The notes beneath the pieces were generated by a model. The model was not told where the DNA came from. It saw only the letters and a list, made by a program, of their open reading frames with translations, and did not search any database. This document shows positions 22,438 through 23,496 of a stretch of 23,496 nt of DNA, in pieces. The position numbers were made by a program, and so were the translations under genes. This stretch comes from Collinsella sp. AF02-46-1. Its GTDB lineage: Bacteria > Actinomycetota > Coriobacteriia > Coriobacteriales > Coriobacteriaceae. The stretch covers positions 15,620 to 39,115 of the forward strand of contig CAKXKM010000003.1 of NCBI GenBank assembly GCA_934876235.1. Reading direction: 5' to 3'. Positions within the stretch are counted from its first letter, which is position 1, and every line of letters starts with the position of its first letter.

Positions 22438-23496
22438 ATGCTATTTGTAAATCGGCTGGTACATACGCTTGTTCCCGGCAGCGAGGGCGAGCCGGTCGAT
22501 ACCTCCCGCCGCACCAACGCGGGCTTCGCCGCAAGCCTCATCTGCATTGGCCTCAACATCACCTTGTGCCTGGCCAAGGGCATCGCGGGCCTGCTCGCTG
22601 GCTCCGTCTCCCTCATCGCCGACGCTTTCAACAACCTCTCCGATGCCTCGAGCAACATCGTGAGCCTGCTCGGGTTCCGCCTCGCCAGCCGCCCGGCAGA
22701 CGAAGGCCACCCCTATGGCCACGGCCGCTACGAGTACCTCGCCGGCTTGTTTGTCGCCGTCCTGGTTTGCGCCGTCGGCATCAACCTGATCCTCGAGTCG
22801 GTCACCAAGATCATCAAGCCTTCCCCCACCGCTTACACGCTCGTTTCCCTTGCGGCACTGGCTACATCCATGCTCGTTAAGCTCTGGATGGCCGCATTCA
22901 ACCGCGCGCTGGGCAACCGTATCGATTCCGAAACACTCATTGCCACAGCACAGGACTCCAAAAACGACGTCATCACCTCGGGCTCGGTCTTGGTGGCGGC
23001 GCTTATTTCGCAGACGACCGGCTTTGACCTCGATGGCTGGGCAGGCCTGGGTGTGGGCATCTTCATCTGCATCAGCGGCATGGGCCTAGTGCGCGACGCC
23101 ATCAGCCCGTTGCTGGGGCAAGCGCCCGACCCCAAGCTCGTCCAGGCAATCCGCGACAAGATCATGTCCTATCCGCAGGTCTTGGGCACACACGACCTGA
23201 TGGTGCACGACTACGGCCCCGGTCGTCAGTTTGCCAGCGCTCACGTGGAGATGCCCGGCGAGGGCGACGCATTTGAGCACCACGAGATCCTGGACACCAT
23301 CGAGCACGACATCAAGCGCCAGATGGGCATTGGCATCACGCTGCACTGCGACCCCATCGCGACAACCGGCGATGATTTGCGCGGCTGGGTCAAGCGCGGC
23401 GTTATGCAGATCGACCCCGCGCTCTCCATCCACGACCTGCACGAGCACGACGGGTTCGTTTCGTTTGACCTGGTGCGCCCCGACGGCTTTGACATA
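22438..23496 (+). CDS. Cation diffusion facilitator family metal exporter, 3' end outside window
   Basis: The frame is open to the window edge and gives the first 353 residues. About six membrane helices span residues 28-225, followed by the cytoplasmic CDF C-terminal domain (from HDLMVHDYGPGRQFASAHVEM). The signature ADAFNNLSDA (61-70) with D62 and N66 in helix 2, HPYGHGRYEY (91-100) and TAQDSKNDV in helix 5 with D173 and D177 form the metal site. Zinc members usually have His at the first helix-5 position; Asp here points to manganese or iron. These proteins export divalent metals in exchange for protons. GAGG lies nine bases before ATG 22438. A possible -10 box TACACT lies at 22399-22404. 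Confidence 0.9.
   Translation, partial: MLFVNRLVHTLVPGSEGEPVDTSRRTNAGFAASLICIGLNITLCLAKGIAGLLAGSVSLIADAFNNLSDASSNIVSLLGFRLASRPADEGHPYGHGRYEYLAGLFVAVLVCAVGINLILESVTKIIKPSPTAYTLVSLAALATSMLVKLWMAAFNRALGNRIDSETLIATAQDSKNDVITSGSVLVAALISQTTGFDLDGWAGLGVGIFICISGMGLVRDAISPLLGQAPDPKLVQAIRDKIMSYPQVLGTHDLMVHDYGPGRQFASAHVEMPGEGDAFEHHEILDTIEHDIKRQMGIGITLHCDPIATTGDDLRGWVKRGVMQIDPALSIHDLHEHDGFVSFDLVRPDGFDI

Overview
The window looks like chromosomal DNA of a high-GC, anaerobic gut actinobacterium of the class Coriobacteriia, most likely Collinsella or a close relative. The grounds are GC-rich coding regions with strong AAGGAGG-type ribosome binding sites, a class III fructose-1,6-bisphosphatase, GtrA paralogues, a C69 dipeptidase, an FchA-FolD folate pair and many surface proteins with DUF4430 or InlB-type domains. 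This assignment rests on gene content only. No database search was possible.

Layout. The left end (1-5300) is core-like. It holds the end of a TIM-barrel protein closed by a strong terminator, a convergent degV, a divergent fbp with a perfect palindrome just upstream of its start, and two tandem GtrA membrane proteins. From 5400 to 10500 a minus-strand unit begins with a cobalamin (B12) riboswitch. It encodes a very large exported protein with four tandem DUF4430 (transcobalamin C-terminal-like) domains, a PQQ-type beta-propeller, an InlB-type repeat, a charged stalk and a C-terminal membrane anchor. This reading frame is broken by an apparent one-base insertion near 7151. A second, smaller membrane-anchored DUF4430 protein follows directly. 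From 10570 to 14440, on the minus strand, lie a UbiB/ABC1 kinase with a phasin-like partner and a C69 dipeptidase.

From 14440 to 16400 there is a MITE-like inverted-repeat element and a two-gene folate operon, fchA-folD. Its FolD has lost two residues needed for cyclohydrolase activity, which FchA probably supplies. From 16400 to 18200 there are two paralogous lipoproteins, each preceded by the same 19-bp motif. From 18180 to 20880 the content is accessory-like: a small PH-like protein, a HicB/HTH orphan, inverted repeats, an ADP-ribosylglycohydrolase, a 73-aa unknown and a 30-aa peptide gene. The right end has a two-zinc-ribbon protein of unknown function and a cation diffusion facilitator cut by the window edge.

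The most interesting unit is the riboswitch-controlled DUF4430/beta-propeller pair. It reads as a cell-surface corrinoid capture system of a Gram-positive gut bacterium, analogous in logic to transcobalamin or intrinsic factor and to the Bacteroides beta-propeller BtuG. The function is inferred from the riboswitch and domain types. No transporter gene is present in the window.
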